This document shows, in pieces, positions 6,604 through 12,997 of a stretch of DNA of 12,997 nt (position 1 is the stretch's first letter; each line of letters starts with the position of its first letter). The stretch comes from Prevotella sp. CAG:1185 (lineage in GTDB: Bacteria; Bacteroidota; Bacteroidia; Bacteroidales; Bacteroidaceae), in assembly GCA_000436695.1 (NCBI GenBank), contig HF992613.1, forward strand, positions 1 through 12,997, read 5' to 3'. Below the pieces are notes generated by a model. That model did no database searches, had not been told where the DNA came from, and was given only the letters and a program-made list of their open reading frames with translations. A program made the translations under genes and the position numbers.

Positions 6604-7689
6604 TTATTTCATTAATTTGGTTTTTAATGCTTCTACGATTTCGTCCGGTCCAGGAACAATACCTCCAAGACGTCCGAAATGTTCAACAGGTACTTTACCA
6701 TTAACAGCAAGGCGAATGTCTTCAACCATCTGTCCTGCATTAATCTCAGCAGAAAGAATACCCTTCTTTCCTTCAGCAAGGGCAGCAATTTCTTTCTCTG
6801 GGAAAGGCCACAAAGTGATAGGACGGAACAAGCCAACTTTTATGCCTTCTTCACGTGCCAGTTCAACAGCTTTCTCTGCAATACGCGCAGCGCTTCCGAA
6901 AGATACGATTATATACTCAGCATCATCACATAAAGTTTTCTCATATCTTACTTCAGTATCCTTAATCTTCTGATATTTACGCAACATTGCAAGATTTCGC
7001 TGCTCCATAACCTCAGGCTGCATCTCAAGAGATGTCATGATGTTAGGTTTACGTCCGTTAGTACGTCCCATAGTAGCCCAAGGACATTCTTTAGCGATCT
7101 GCTCCTCTGTACGGCGTGGTTTATACGGCGGCAATACAACTTTTTCCATCATCTGACCTATAACACCGTCAGAAAGAATCATTGCTGGGTTACGATATTT
7201 AAATGCTAGTTCAAAAGCCAAATCTACGAAATCTGCCATTTCCTGAACACTGTTAGGAGCAAGTGTTATGACATAGTAATCACCGTTACCGCCACCACGT
7301 GTTGCCTGGAAATAATCAGCCTGAGATGGCTGGATGGTACCAAGACCAGGACCTCCACGCTGAACATTGATAAATACACCAGGAATCTCAGCACCTGCCA
7401 TATATGCAATACCTTCCTGCATAAGGGCAACACCGGGACTTGATGAAGATGTAAGAACACGCTTACCTGCACCGGCAGCACCATACACCATGTTAATAGA
7501 CGCAACCTCACTCTCTGCCTGAAGCACTACCATACCAGTATCTTCCCATGGTTTCAGTGCGGCAAGGGTTTCGATAACCTCACTTTGCGGTGTAATAGGG
7601 TATCCGAAATAAGCATCAGCACCACAGCGAATTGCTGCATGAGCAATAGCCTCGTTACCCTTCATTAAAATTGTTTCTTTCTCTGCCAT
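6604..7689 (-). CDS. vorB: 2-oxoacid:ferredoxin oxidoreductase, alpha subunit (VorB type)
   Basis: A 361-residue alpha subunit holding the pyrimidine-binding and C-terminal domains of the enzyme. Recognisable features are GNEAIAHAAIRCGADAYFGYPITPQSE (11-37), E59 in LQAESEVA (the Glu that activates thiamine), SSSSPGVALMQEG (81-93), and NVQRGGPGLGT (108-118), the family substrate-pocket motif. Residues about 245-361 form the transketolase C-terminal-like domain. The sequence resembles the group usually labelled 3-methyl-2-oxobutanoate (2-ketoisovalerate) dehydrogenase VorB. That would place it in branched-chain amino acid metabolism, or in reductive synthesis from short acyl-CoAs. The label rests on family resemblance and the real substrate may differ. 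It sits 3 nt after the ferredoxin-type subunit and 3 nt before beta. Confidence 0.9.
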   Translation of the reverse strand: MAEKETILMKGNEAIAHAAIRCGADAYFGYPITPQSEVIETLAALKPWEDTGMVVLQAESEVASINMVYGAAGAGKRVLTSSSSPGVALMQEGIAYMAGAEIPGVFINVQRGGPGLGTIQPSQADYFQATRGGGNGDYYVITLAPNSVQEMADFVDLAFELAFKYRNPAMILSDGVIGQMMEKVVLPPYKPRRTEEQIAKECPWATMGRTNGRKPNIMTSLEMQPEVMEQRNLAMLRKYQKIKDTEVRYEKTLCDDAEYIIVSFGSAARIAEKAVELAREEGIKVGLFRPITLWPFPEKEIAALAEGKKGILSAEINAGQMVEDIRLAVNGKVPVEHFGRLGGIVPGPDEIVEALKTKLMK

Positions 7690-7692
7690 TTG

Positions 7693-7926
7693 CTAATCCT
7701 CCATCTTTTTCTTATAAACAGTGATACACCCGTCTGGGCATACAATACCGCACGAGGCACAACCTATACAATCGTCAGGCCTTACAGCTTCGGCATAGGC
7801 ATACCCGTGTACGTTTACACAAGTGGTTGTGAGCGCTATGACATCTTTAGGGCATGCCACAACACATAGCGAACATCCCTTGCAGCGGTCTGTATTGACC
7901 ACAATAGCTCCTCTGATTTTACTCAT
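7693..7926 (-). CDS. 2-oxoacid:ferredoxin oxidoreductase, delta (2[4Fe-4S] ferredoxin-like) subunit
   Basis: A 77-residue iron-sulphur subunit with two complete cluster motifs. C15, C18, C21 and C25 form CKGCSLCVVACP, and C53, C56, C59 and C63 form CIGCASCGIVCP. Each motif supplies three ligands to one cluster and its fourth Cys to the other, as in bacterial 2[4Fe-4S] ferredoxins. The 27-residue gap between motifs (26-52) is longer than in small soluble ferredoxins and fits the delta subunit of four-subunit oxidoreductases. It relays electrons from the thiamine/cluster site to external ferredoxin. It is the first subunit gene of the operon, 3 nt before alpha. No convincing -7 element was seen in the 196 bp upstream, so transcription may come from folD or the TPR gene. 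Confidence 0.93.
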   Translation of the reverse strand: MSKIRGAIVVNTDRCKGCSLCVVACPKDVIALTTTCVNVHGYAYAEAVRPDDCIGCASCGIVCPDGCITVYKKKMED

Positions 7927-8122
7927 AAATACTATTTTAAGGTTATTATTATGAACGGCAACATAAAGCCACCGCTCGAGTTAGTTAATTTTATCCGTTT
8001 TAATAATAAGGCTCAATCCGACACATCTGACACACAGACATGGAGAAAGTTTCATCCATAAAATACAGCAACAGAAAGCACTGCCTAACAAACAGCAGAA
8101 TTCAGTCCATACTGCAAATCAT

Positions 8123-8302
8123 TTATGGATTGAACATATCCTTACAGTAAAAGTTAAGAATGCTGTCAACCATTCGTTTTGCTTCGACTGCAGGACTTTC
8201 AGGGTCGAGTTTTATTGCCTCAAGGTAATTGTTAATCGCAGCTTGCCAATTGCCTTCCTTGCGAAACTTATTACCTTCAATATAATATTCTTCAGCTGTC
8301 AT
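8123..8302 (-). CDS. 59-residue single-TPR protein
   Basis: A very small cytosolic protein with one tetratricopeptide-repeat helix pair. It begins MTAEEYYIEGNKFRKEGNWQ, and residues 4-37 follow the TPR pattern: a Gly at 10, F13, G17, W19, A21-A22, Y26 and A29, ending with a Pro at 34. A third helix runs to about residue 52. TPR pairs mediate protein contacts, and one repeat alone would need a partner or self-association. The ATG shares its A with the folD stop codon (TAATG), so its translation is very likely coupled to folD. It is followed after 196 nt by the oxidoreductase genes. Its partner cannot be read from sequence. The position suggests a role linked to the oxidoreductase or folD, but that is inference. 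The TPR pattern and coupling make a real gene likely. Confidence 0.82.
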   Translation of the reverse strand: MTAEEYYIEGNKFRKEGNWQAAINNYLEAIKLDPESPAVEAKRMVDSILNFYCKDMFNP

Positions 8303-9180
8303 TACTTATAATATTCTTTTTTTCCTGCCGCCAATGTATTCTTCATAAGCGAACAGATAGTCATAGGACCTACACCTCCTGGTACTGGCGTAATAAATGA
8401 ACACTTAGGAGCAACCTCGTCAAACTTAACATCTCCGTTCAGACGGAACCCGCTTTTCTTGGTTGCATCAGGAACACGTGTTGTACCGACATCAATAACC
8501 ACAGCACCATCCTTCACCATGTCAGCAGTAACAAAATTAGGCTGACCGATAGCTGCTATTATTATATCAGCCTCGCGGCATTCCTCTTTCAAAGTCTTTG
8601 AATGACTATGACAAACGGTTACTGTAGAATCACCATATTGTTTCTGCATCATTAGCTGCGCCATTGGCTTGCCAACGATGTTGCTGCGGCCAAGGATGAC
8701 ACACTTGCGTCCTGAAGTTTCAATGCCATAACGGCGAAGAAGTGTAAGTATACCCAATGGAGTTGCCGAAATGAAACAAGGCAGACCGATAGCCATACGG
8801 CCAACATTAACAGGATGGAATCCGTCAACGTCCTTACGGTAGTCGATAGCCATTATAATCTTCTGCTCGTCAATATGCTTAGGCAACGGCAACTGGACGA
8901 TATATCCGTCGACATCATCGTCATCATTAAGTTCCTTAACCTTAGCGAGCAGTTCTTCTTCTGTAACATCTTCCTCAAAACGTATAAGAGTGCTTTTAAA
9001 TCCGCATGCCTCGCAAGCAATAACCTTATTTTTAACATAAGTCTCACTGCCACCGTCATGACCGACAAGCACAGCAGCCAAATGCGGACGCTTTCCGCCT
9101 CCGGCTACTATTTGTTTTACTTCTTCAGCTATCTCGGCTTTTATCTGAGCCGCTGTAGCCTTACCGTCAATTAATTGCAT
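8302..9180 (-). CDS. folD: FolD: methylenetetrahydrofolate dehydrogenase / methenyltetrahydrofolate cyclohydrolase
   Basis: A 292-residue bifunctional cytosolic enzyme. It interconverts 5,10-methylene-, 5,10-methenyl- and 10-formyl-tetrahydrofolate using NADP(H), supplying formyl groups for purines and initiator tRNA. Y48 and K52 in YVKNK are the catalytic pair. IVQLPLP (94-100), KDVDGFHPVN (116-125) and ATPLG (139-143) line the folate site. GRSNIVGKPMA (164-174) is the dinucleotide-binding loop, and PVPGGVGPMT (265-274) is the C-terminal family signature. Length is typical. The gene follows ffh with a 102-nt gap and ends in a TAATG overlap with the TPR gene. No clear promoter was identified in that gap. 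A short TGTGG/CCACA hairpin (9225-9246) lies in it. Assignment is firm. Confidence 0.96.
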   Translation of the reverse strand: MQLIDGKATAAQIKAEIAEEVKQIVAGGGKRPHLAAVLVGHDGGSETYVKNKVIACEACGFKSTLIRFEEDVTEEELLAKVKELNDDDDVDGYIVQLPLPKHIDEQKIIMAIDYRKDVDGFHPVNVGRMAIGLPCFISATPLGILTLLRRYGIETSGRKCVILGRSNIVGKPMAQLMMQKQYGDSTVTVCHSHSKTLKEECREADIIIAAIGQPNFVTADMVKDGAVVIDVGTTRVPDATKKSGFRLNGDVKFDEVAPKCSFITPVPGGVGPMTICSLMKNTLAAGKKEYYK

Positions 9181-9282
9181 ATATCTTATTTTTCAAATAA
9201 TCAAATTTTCACATCGCACAACGCTGTGGCAGCATTATATACCACACAACAACATTGTCGACAGAACACAAACTAAAAACTA

Positions 9283-10629
9283 TCAAAGTTTAGGCATTCC
9301 GCCCTTCAGTCCCTTCATGGCTCCCATCATCTGGCTCATCTTAGAACCGGTAACCATTTTCATCATCTTGCGTGTCTGATCGAACTGCTTTATCAGTCGG
9401 TTGACATCCTGGATGTTTGTTCCTGAACCTTTAGCGATACGCTGTCTGCGACTTGTATTAAGTATCTCAGGATTAGTGCGCTCTTTGGGTGTCATACTGA
9501 GGATTATTGCCTCAATGCCCTTGAACGCATTGTCGTCAATATCAATATCCTTGATAGCCTTGCCTACACCAGGAATCATCGAAGCCAGATCTTTGATGTT
9601 ACCCATCTTCTTGATTTGCTGTATCTGACCCAGGAAATCATTAAAGTCGAACTTGTTTTTCTGTATCTTCTTCTGCAGGCGCTTTGCCTCTTCTTCGTCA
9701 AACTGCTCCTGAGCACGCTCAACCAGACTGACGATATCGCCCATTCCCAATATACGGTCGGCCATACGTGCAGGATGGAACACATCAATAGCTTCCATCT
9801 TCTCACCTGTTCCGACGAACTTAATTGGCTTTGTTACAACGGTACGTATACTTATGGCAGCACCGCCACGCGTATCACCATCAAGCTTAGTAAGCACTAC
9901 TCCATCAAAGTCAAGGCGGTCATTAAACTCTTTAGCTGTATTTACGGCATCCTGTCCTGTCATTGAGTCAACAACAAACAGAGTCTCATCGGGGTTAACC
10001 GATTTTTTCAGAGTCTCTATCTCGTTCATCATCTCCTCATCAACGGCTAGACGTCCGGCGGTATCGATGATAACAACATCATTACCTTTAGCCTTCGCCT
10101 CTTTTATTGCATTGTCGGCAATTTCAACAACATTCTTATTATTGTCTTCGGAATATACTGGTACACCAATCTGCGCAGCCACAACCTTCAACTGTTCAAT
10201 AGCAGCCGGACGATAAACGTCACATGCCACGAGCAAAGGATTCTTATGCTGCTTTGTCTTTAGCATATTGGCAAGTTTACCACTGAACGTAGTCTTACCC
10301 GAACCCTGAAGACCCGACATTAATATTATTGCGGGACGTCCTTCGAGCTTAAGGCCAACGCTCTCGCCACCCATAAGCTCAGCAAGTTCATCGTGAACAA
10401 TCTTCACCATCATCTGCCCTGGCTTCACAGCCGTAAGCACGTTCATACCCAACGCTTTTTTCTTTACAGTATCCGTGAAAGTCTTTGCCACTTTATAGTT
10501 AACATCGGCATCGAGCAATGCACGTCTCACATCTTTCAGGGTTTCAGCAATGTTAATCTCGGTTATTTTACCTTCACCCTTAAGTATCTTAAAAGAGCGT
10601 TCCAGTCTGTCGCTTAAATTCTCAAACAT
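9283..10629 (-). CDS. ffh: Ffh: signal recognition particle GTPase (SRP54)
   Basis: A 448-residue protein subunit of the signal recognition particle. It binds 4.5S RNA and signal sequences emerging from the ribosome and docks on FtsY to target membrane proteins. The N domain occupies about residues 1-95. The G domain carries GLQGSGKTT (106-114), DVYRPAA (137-143), DTAGR (189-193), TKLDGD (247-252) and the GG-AA loop (255-258). The M domain (about 300-448) is Met-rich and ends in MMKMVTGSKMSQMMGAMKG, with the RNA-binding segment around 388-405 (TSRRQRIAKGSG). Length agrees with bacterial Ffh. A weak -7 element lies upstream. folD follows on the same strand, so both may share a transcript. Identification is certain. 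Confidence 0.97.
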   Translation of the reverse strand: MFENLSDRLERSFKILKGEGKITEINIAETLKDVRRALLDADVNYKVAKTFTDTVKKKALGMNVLTAVKPGQMMVKIVHDELAELMGGESVGLKLEGRPAIILMSGLQGSGKTTFSGKLANMLKTKQHKNPLLVACDVYRPAAIEQLKVVAAQIGVPVYSEDNNKNVVEIADNAIKEAKAKGNDVVIIDTAGRLAVDEEMMNEIETLKKSVNPDETLFVVDSMTGQDAVNTAKEFNDRLDFDGVVLTKLDGDTRGGAAISIRTVVTKPIKFVGTGEKMEAIDVFHPARMADRILGMGDIVSLVERAQEQFDEEEAKRLQKKIQKNKFDFNDFLGQIQQIKKMGNIKDLASMIPGVGKAIKDIDIDDNAFKGIEAIILSMTPKERTNPEILNTSRRQRIAKGSGTNIQDVNRLIKQFDQTRKMMKMVTGSKMSQMMGAMKGLKGGMPKL

Positions 10630-10679
10630 AATCTATGTATATCTATCTTATTCGTTTTATTCCTTAGTAAAATCCGTAT

Positions 10680-10687
10680 CAAATATA
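10680..10687 (-). promoter_or_regulatory. Candidate -7 promoter element for ffh
   Basis: TATATTTG on the minus strand matches TAnnTTTG and lies 50 nt before the ffh ATG, which would give a 5' leader of roughly 45 nt. No TTTG -33 box was seen at 19-21 nt upstream. The match is weaker than the OmpA promoter and could be chance in AT-rich DNA. Confidence 0.4.
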
Positions 10688-10722
10688 ACATCGTCAGCCC
10701 TTAAATAATCTTTACAGACTCT

Positions 10723-10841
10723 AAATACATTGCCTAATCAGGTAGAAAAAACAATATGAGCCGACGTATAATTTTATCGGTATTATCTTATGCAAAAATA
10801 ATCATTAAATGGTGAAAAACACCATAACGGGCATTGTATTT
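10723..10841. other. Putative structured element in the ffh/regulator divergent region
   Basis: AAATACATTGCC (10723-10734) and GGCATTGTATTT (10830-10841) can pair at 11 of 12 positions, enclosing 95 nt. Inside, ATGGTG (10809-10814) and CACCAT (10820-10825) form a 6-bp hairpin with an AAAAA loop. A weaker CCGA/TCGG pair sits near 10763. The combination resembles a branched RNA or a looped regulatory region. There is no gene in the 10630-11111 interval; an in-frame extension of the regulator's reading frame back to 10872 looks non-coding (low complexity, no domain). Confidence 0.3.
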
Positions 10842-11096
10842 AAAATATTTTAAAACACTGACACACAAAAAGTGCGCACACTCTTTTTAATTGTGCAATA
10901 TTTTTCTGTTTCAGGCATATTTTGTATGTTTAAACGCATAGGTCAGGATGCACAAATAGCCTATGAATGTGCAACTTACGATACAACAACGGTCAACATA
11001 TCACATAGAAGCCTAACTCACTTATTAAACTTTCAATATGAAAGGATAAACTTCAAAATTCATGATTTTTTATGTTTCTGTTTCAAATTTATACAT

Positions 11097-11104
11097 TATC
11101 TTTG
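11097..11104 (+). promoter_or_regulatory. -7 promoter element of the HMA-AraC regulator gene
   Basis: TATCTTTG is an exact TAnnTTTG and lies 7 nt before the ATG at 11112. A TTTC at 11075-11078 with an 18-nt spacer is a possible degenerate -33 box. The transcript would begin at or just before the start codon. This element also decides the gene's start, because any ATG further upstream would lie before the transcription start. Confidence 0.65.
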
Positions 11105-11111
11105 CCGACAA

Positions 11112-11681
11112 ATGAGGAATAACGTGCTTTATATTAAAAATATGGTATGCGACAGATGCAAGGCCGCTGTCGGACACGCATTGACAAGTATAGGTCTGAC
11201 ACCGACAAATATTGAGCTTGGTGTTGTATGCCTTAAAGAAGACGTCACGCCAGAATGCCGTCTTAAAATACGCGACTGTCTTAACGCACTTGGTTTTGAA
11301 CTGCTTGAGGACAAGCAGCAACAGACCATAGACCGGATAAAGAGCCTCATCATTGAACTAGTACATTATAAGAACAACAAATCAGGCACAAACCTGTCGG
11401 CATATCTGTCTGAGAAAATCGGTTCAGACTACAGTTCATTAAGCAAACTTTTCTCTGAAAACACAGGTGTTACAATAGAAAAATATTTCATACTTCAGAA
11501 AACAGAACGTATAAAAGAACTTCTCTTTTATGGTGAAATGTCTCTGAGTGAGATTGCTGATATGATGAACTATTCCAGTGTGGCATATCTCAGCACCCAG
11601 TTTAAGAACATTACAGGAATGACTCCATCACAATTTAAGGCGCAAAAGGAAAAAGGACTGACACAATTAGACAAGATTTAA
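11112..11681 (+). CDS. HMA-like domain fused to an AraC-type DNA-binding domain, probable copper-responsive regulator
   Basis: A 189-residue predicted transcription factor. Residues 3-66 look like a heavy-metal-associated (HMA) fold: a strand, then MVCDRC with C13 and C16 at the metal-loop position, helix, strand, and the final GFEL segment. Residues about 70-90 link to an AraC-type double helix-turn-helix (about 92-178). That domain shows LSAYLSEKIGSDYSSLSKLF, IEKYFILQKTERIKELL, and the family signature LSEIADMMNYSSVAYLSTQFKNITGMTPSQF. The frame runs open to 10872, but the ATG at 11112 is preferred, since it starts exactly before the HMA strand and just after a -7 box. It precedes copA on the same strand, suggesting that it senses Cu(I) or a similar soft metal and controls that gene. 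The metal and target are inferred from fold and position; the fusion itself is visible. Confidence 0.85.
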   Translation: MRNNVLYIKNMVCDRCKAAVGHALTSIGLTPTNIELGVVCLKEDVTPECRLKIRDCLNALGFELLEDKQQQTIDRIKSLIIELVHYKNNKSGTNLSAYLSEKIGSDYSSLSKLFSENTGVTIEKYFILQKTERIKELLFYGEMSLSEIADMMNYSSVAYLSTQFKNITGMTPSQFKAQKEKGLTQLDKI

Positions 11682-11782
11682 CATACGCGTACACATATTT
11701 ATATTATATTACGACAACTTATACCGCATAATGTCATAAATGTTTTCCATTATTTCATAACATCCCTACCCTAGGTTTTAGT

Positions 11783-11790
11783 TAACTTTG
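11783..11790 (+). promoter_or_regulatory. -7 promoter element of copA
   Basis: TAACTTTG matches TAnnTTTG. No TTTG is seen at the standard distance upstream; instead the spacer region holds CCCTA repeated twice (11764-11773) and a CCTAGG palindrome (11770-11775). A poor -33 box is expected of an activator-dependent promoter and would fit control by the adjacent AraC-type protein. Transcription would start near 11796, leaving a leader of about 100 nt before copA. Confidence 0.6.
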
Positions 11791-11803
11791 CACACAACAA
11801 TTG

Positions 11804-11881
11804 ATGCAAAAAGTACTGTATGTCCATATATGCAATAAACATTTTGTTGCAGCAGACGGATGTACTTACACAGAACTATAA
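11804..11881 (+). CDS. Possible 25-codon leader peptide (uORF) upstream of copA
   Basis: An ATG at 11804 opens a 25-codon frame ending in TAA at 11879-11881, 17 nt before the copA ATG and in a different frame. The peptide starts MQKVLYVHICNK and contains two His (H8, H13) and two Cys (C10, C20), all potential metal ligands. It would begin about 8 nt after the predicted transcription start. A hairpin TGCAATAAA/TTTGTTGCA (11831-11851) lies within it. A frame of this length is common by chance, so its reality depends on conservation. It resembles leader peptides that couple translation to downstream expression, but no family is recognised. Confidence 0.3.
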   Translation: MQKVLYVHICNKHFVAADGCTYTEL

Positions 11882-11898
11882 AAAAATAAGCTAAAAAT

Positions 11899-12997
11899 AT
11901 GGAGAAAAAGACTATTGCCGTTATAGGTATGGCATGCGCAGGATGCGCAGCCAACGTGGAAAGAAGGCTGAATGAGCTGGAAGGAGTTAGTTCGGCAGCG
12001 GTAAACTTTGCGGCACGCACGGCACTCGTAGAATATGATCCGAAAGTGATTACGCCGCAGATGATGAAAGATGAGATTATCAAGGCAGGATACGACCTCG
12101 TAATTGATGAAGACGAATCTGTCGCAGCCATAGAACAGCACGCATACAGACAACTGCTAAGGCGCATGGGCGCATCATGGATTTTCGCAATTCTCACAAT
12201 GAGTATATCCATGAACTGGCTGAATGTCGGCAGTGCATCCACAGCAAACCAGACGATGCTGATAATCGCACTGTTAAATATTGCTTACTGCGGACGAATG
12301 TTTTACGCCAACGCATGGCGGCAACTTATGCACAAGACAGCAAACATGGACACGCTCGTAGCCATGAGTACACTCATATCTTTTCTGTTCAGCGTATTCA
12401 ACACCTTCTGGGGCGACTCTTTCTGGGGCTCACGCGGAATAGAGAATCATACATATTATGATGCGTCTGTGATGATTATCACTTTCGTGCTTACAGGCCG
12501 TGTGCTTGAAGAACGCGCAAAGAGCAGCACGGCATCAGCCATAAGGGCACTGATGGGCATGGCTCCTAAGACAGCGCGATTAGTAAACGGAAACACAATA
12601 GACGAAGTGCCGATTGCCACACTTGGCTCAGGCGACATAATTGAGGTAAGGGCCGGAGAGAAGATACCTGTAGACGGACAGATAACCACCGGCGAGGCTT
12701 ATATAGATGAAAGCATGATTACGGGCGAGCCTACACCGGCACGACGCGCCGAAAGCGACAAGGTGTTTGCCGGAACAGTACTGAAACAGGGCACAATACG
12801 TTTCCGTGCCCAGGCTACAGGCGACAAGACCATGCTAGCCCAGATAATAAGAATGGTACAGGAGGCACAAGGCAGCAAGGCTCCCGTTCAGCGTGTTGCC
12901 GACAAGATTGCAAGTGTGTTTGTGCCTGTAGTGCTGTGTCTGGCAGTCATCACATTTATAATATGGTATGCAGCCGGAGGCGACAGCCTGCTTCCAA
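11899..12997 (+). CDS. copA: CopA: heavy-metal (copper) translocating P1B-type ATPase, N-terminal part, truncated by the window edge
   Basis: The first 366 residues of an inner-membrane P-type ATPase that exports Cu(I) from the cytosol. One HMA domain (about 3-70) carries GMACAGC (10-16) with Cu-binding C13 and C16. Transmembrane spans fall at about 90-110, 118-136, 150-170 and 186-203, and a further pair begins near 340. The actuator domain (about 205-330) contains GEKIPVDG (253-260) and the TGEP loop (275-278) that acts in dephosphorylation. The CPC metal site, DKTG phosphorylation motif and nucleotide-binding domain lie beyond the edge. The MDTLVAMST segment (150-158) is typical of Cu-ATPases. 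The gene follows the HMA-AraC regulator. It appears richer in G+C and G/C-ending codons than the upstream genes. Cu specificity is probable; other soft metals cannot be excluded without the missing half. Confidence 0.92.
   Translation, partial: MEKKTIAVIGMACAGCAANVERRLNELEGVSSAAVNFAARTALVEYDPKVITPQMMKDEIIKAGYDLVIDEDESVAAIEQHAYRQLLRRMGASWIFAILTMSISMNWLNVGSASTANQTMLIIALLNIAYCGRMFYANAWRQLMHKTANMDTLVAMSTLISFLFSVFNTFWGDSFWGSRGIENHTYYDASVMIITFVLTGRVLEERAKSSTASAIRALMGMAPKTARLVNGNTIDEVPIATLGSGDIIEVRAGEKIPVDGQITTGEAYIDESMITGEPTPARRAESDKVFAGTVLKQGTIRFRAQATGDKTMLAQIIRMVQEAQGSKAPVQRVADKIASVFVPVVLCLAVITFIIWYAAGGDSLLP

Noticed and set aside
8000..8041. Minus-strand 13-codon frame with CxxC before the ferredoxin-like subunit gene
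   Set aside because: Too short to judge, with no promoter nearby and no structural context; most likely chance.
8040..8147. Plus-strand frame of 35 codons opposite the TPR gene and its downstream gap
   Set aside because: It is antisense to the TPR gene's 3' end, has no promoter or recognisable motif, and its length is expected by chance.
10872..11111. Upstream extension of the HMA-AraC reading frame (80 extra codons)
   Set aside because: The extra residues look non-coding, the HMA strand begins right after the ATG at 11112, and an exact -7 promoter element at 11097-11104 places the transcript start after the extension.
11778..12242. Minus-strand frame of 154 codons over the start of copA
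   Set aside because: It lies opposite the HMA and first membrane region of copA, which shows clear family motifs; the antisense frame is a shadow with no recognisable domain.

Overview
The window looks like chromosomal DNA from a Bacteroidota member of the order Bacteroidales, most likely a Prevotella-like gut or oral anaerobe. Three things point there. Intergenic DNA is very AT-rich while genes are moderately so. Start codons lack clear Shine-Dalgarno sequences. Several genes are preceded by the Bacteroidota -7 element TAnnTTTG, once with a TTTG -33 box at the canonical 19-nt spacing. The gene content also fits: an OmpA-like porin, a compact cobUTSC cluster, a four-subunit 2-oxoacid:ferredoxin oxidoreductase, and an HMA-AraC regulator beside a copper ATPase. 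The genus is inference.

Layout, left to right. Positions 1-442 are AT-rich with two inverted repeats and no convincing gene. An OmpA-family outer-membrane protein (501-1643, minus) has a clear promoter and a hairpin terminator. Divergent from it is a tight plus-strand cluster, cobU-cobT-cobS-cobC (2034-4967), with short or overlapping junctions. It performs the late part of cobalamin synthesis: activating cobinamide, activating the lower-ligand base, joining the two and removing the phosphate. A convergent intergenic region (4968-5277) holds two long hairpins, one of which is a good bidirectional terminator.

The minus strand from 10629 down to 5278 carries ffh (SRP GTPase), folD, a 59-residue TPR protein whose start codon overlaps the folD stop, and a ferredoxin/alpha/beta/gamma 2-oxoacid:ferredoxin oxidoreductase operon of the VorB type. 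This set joins protein targeting, one-carbon metabolism and anaerobic oxoacid oxidation. ffh may be a separate transcription unit.

On the right, a plus-strand metal module begins. A small regulator fuses an HMA-like CxxC domain to an AraC-type DNA-binding domain (11112-11681). It is followed by a leader with its own promoter, a possible 25-codon upstream ORF and competing hairpins, and then a P-type copper ATPase (copA) that runs off the window's right edge.

The least ordinary features are regulatory. The -7 elements lie only 6-7 nt upstream of the chosen cobU and HMA-AraC start codons, so these transcripts may be leaderless or nearly so. There is a cluster of TTTGCA motifs in front of cobU, and an attenuator-like leader in front of copA. 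No mobile element, CRISPR array, tRNA or rRNA was seen.
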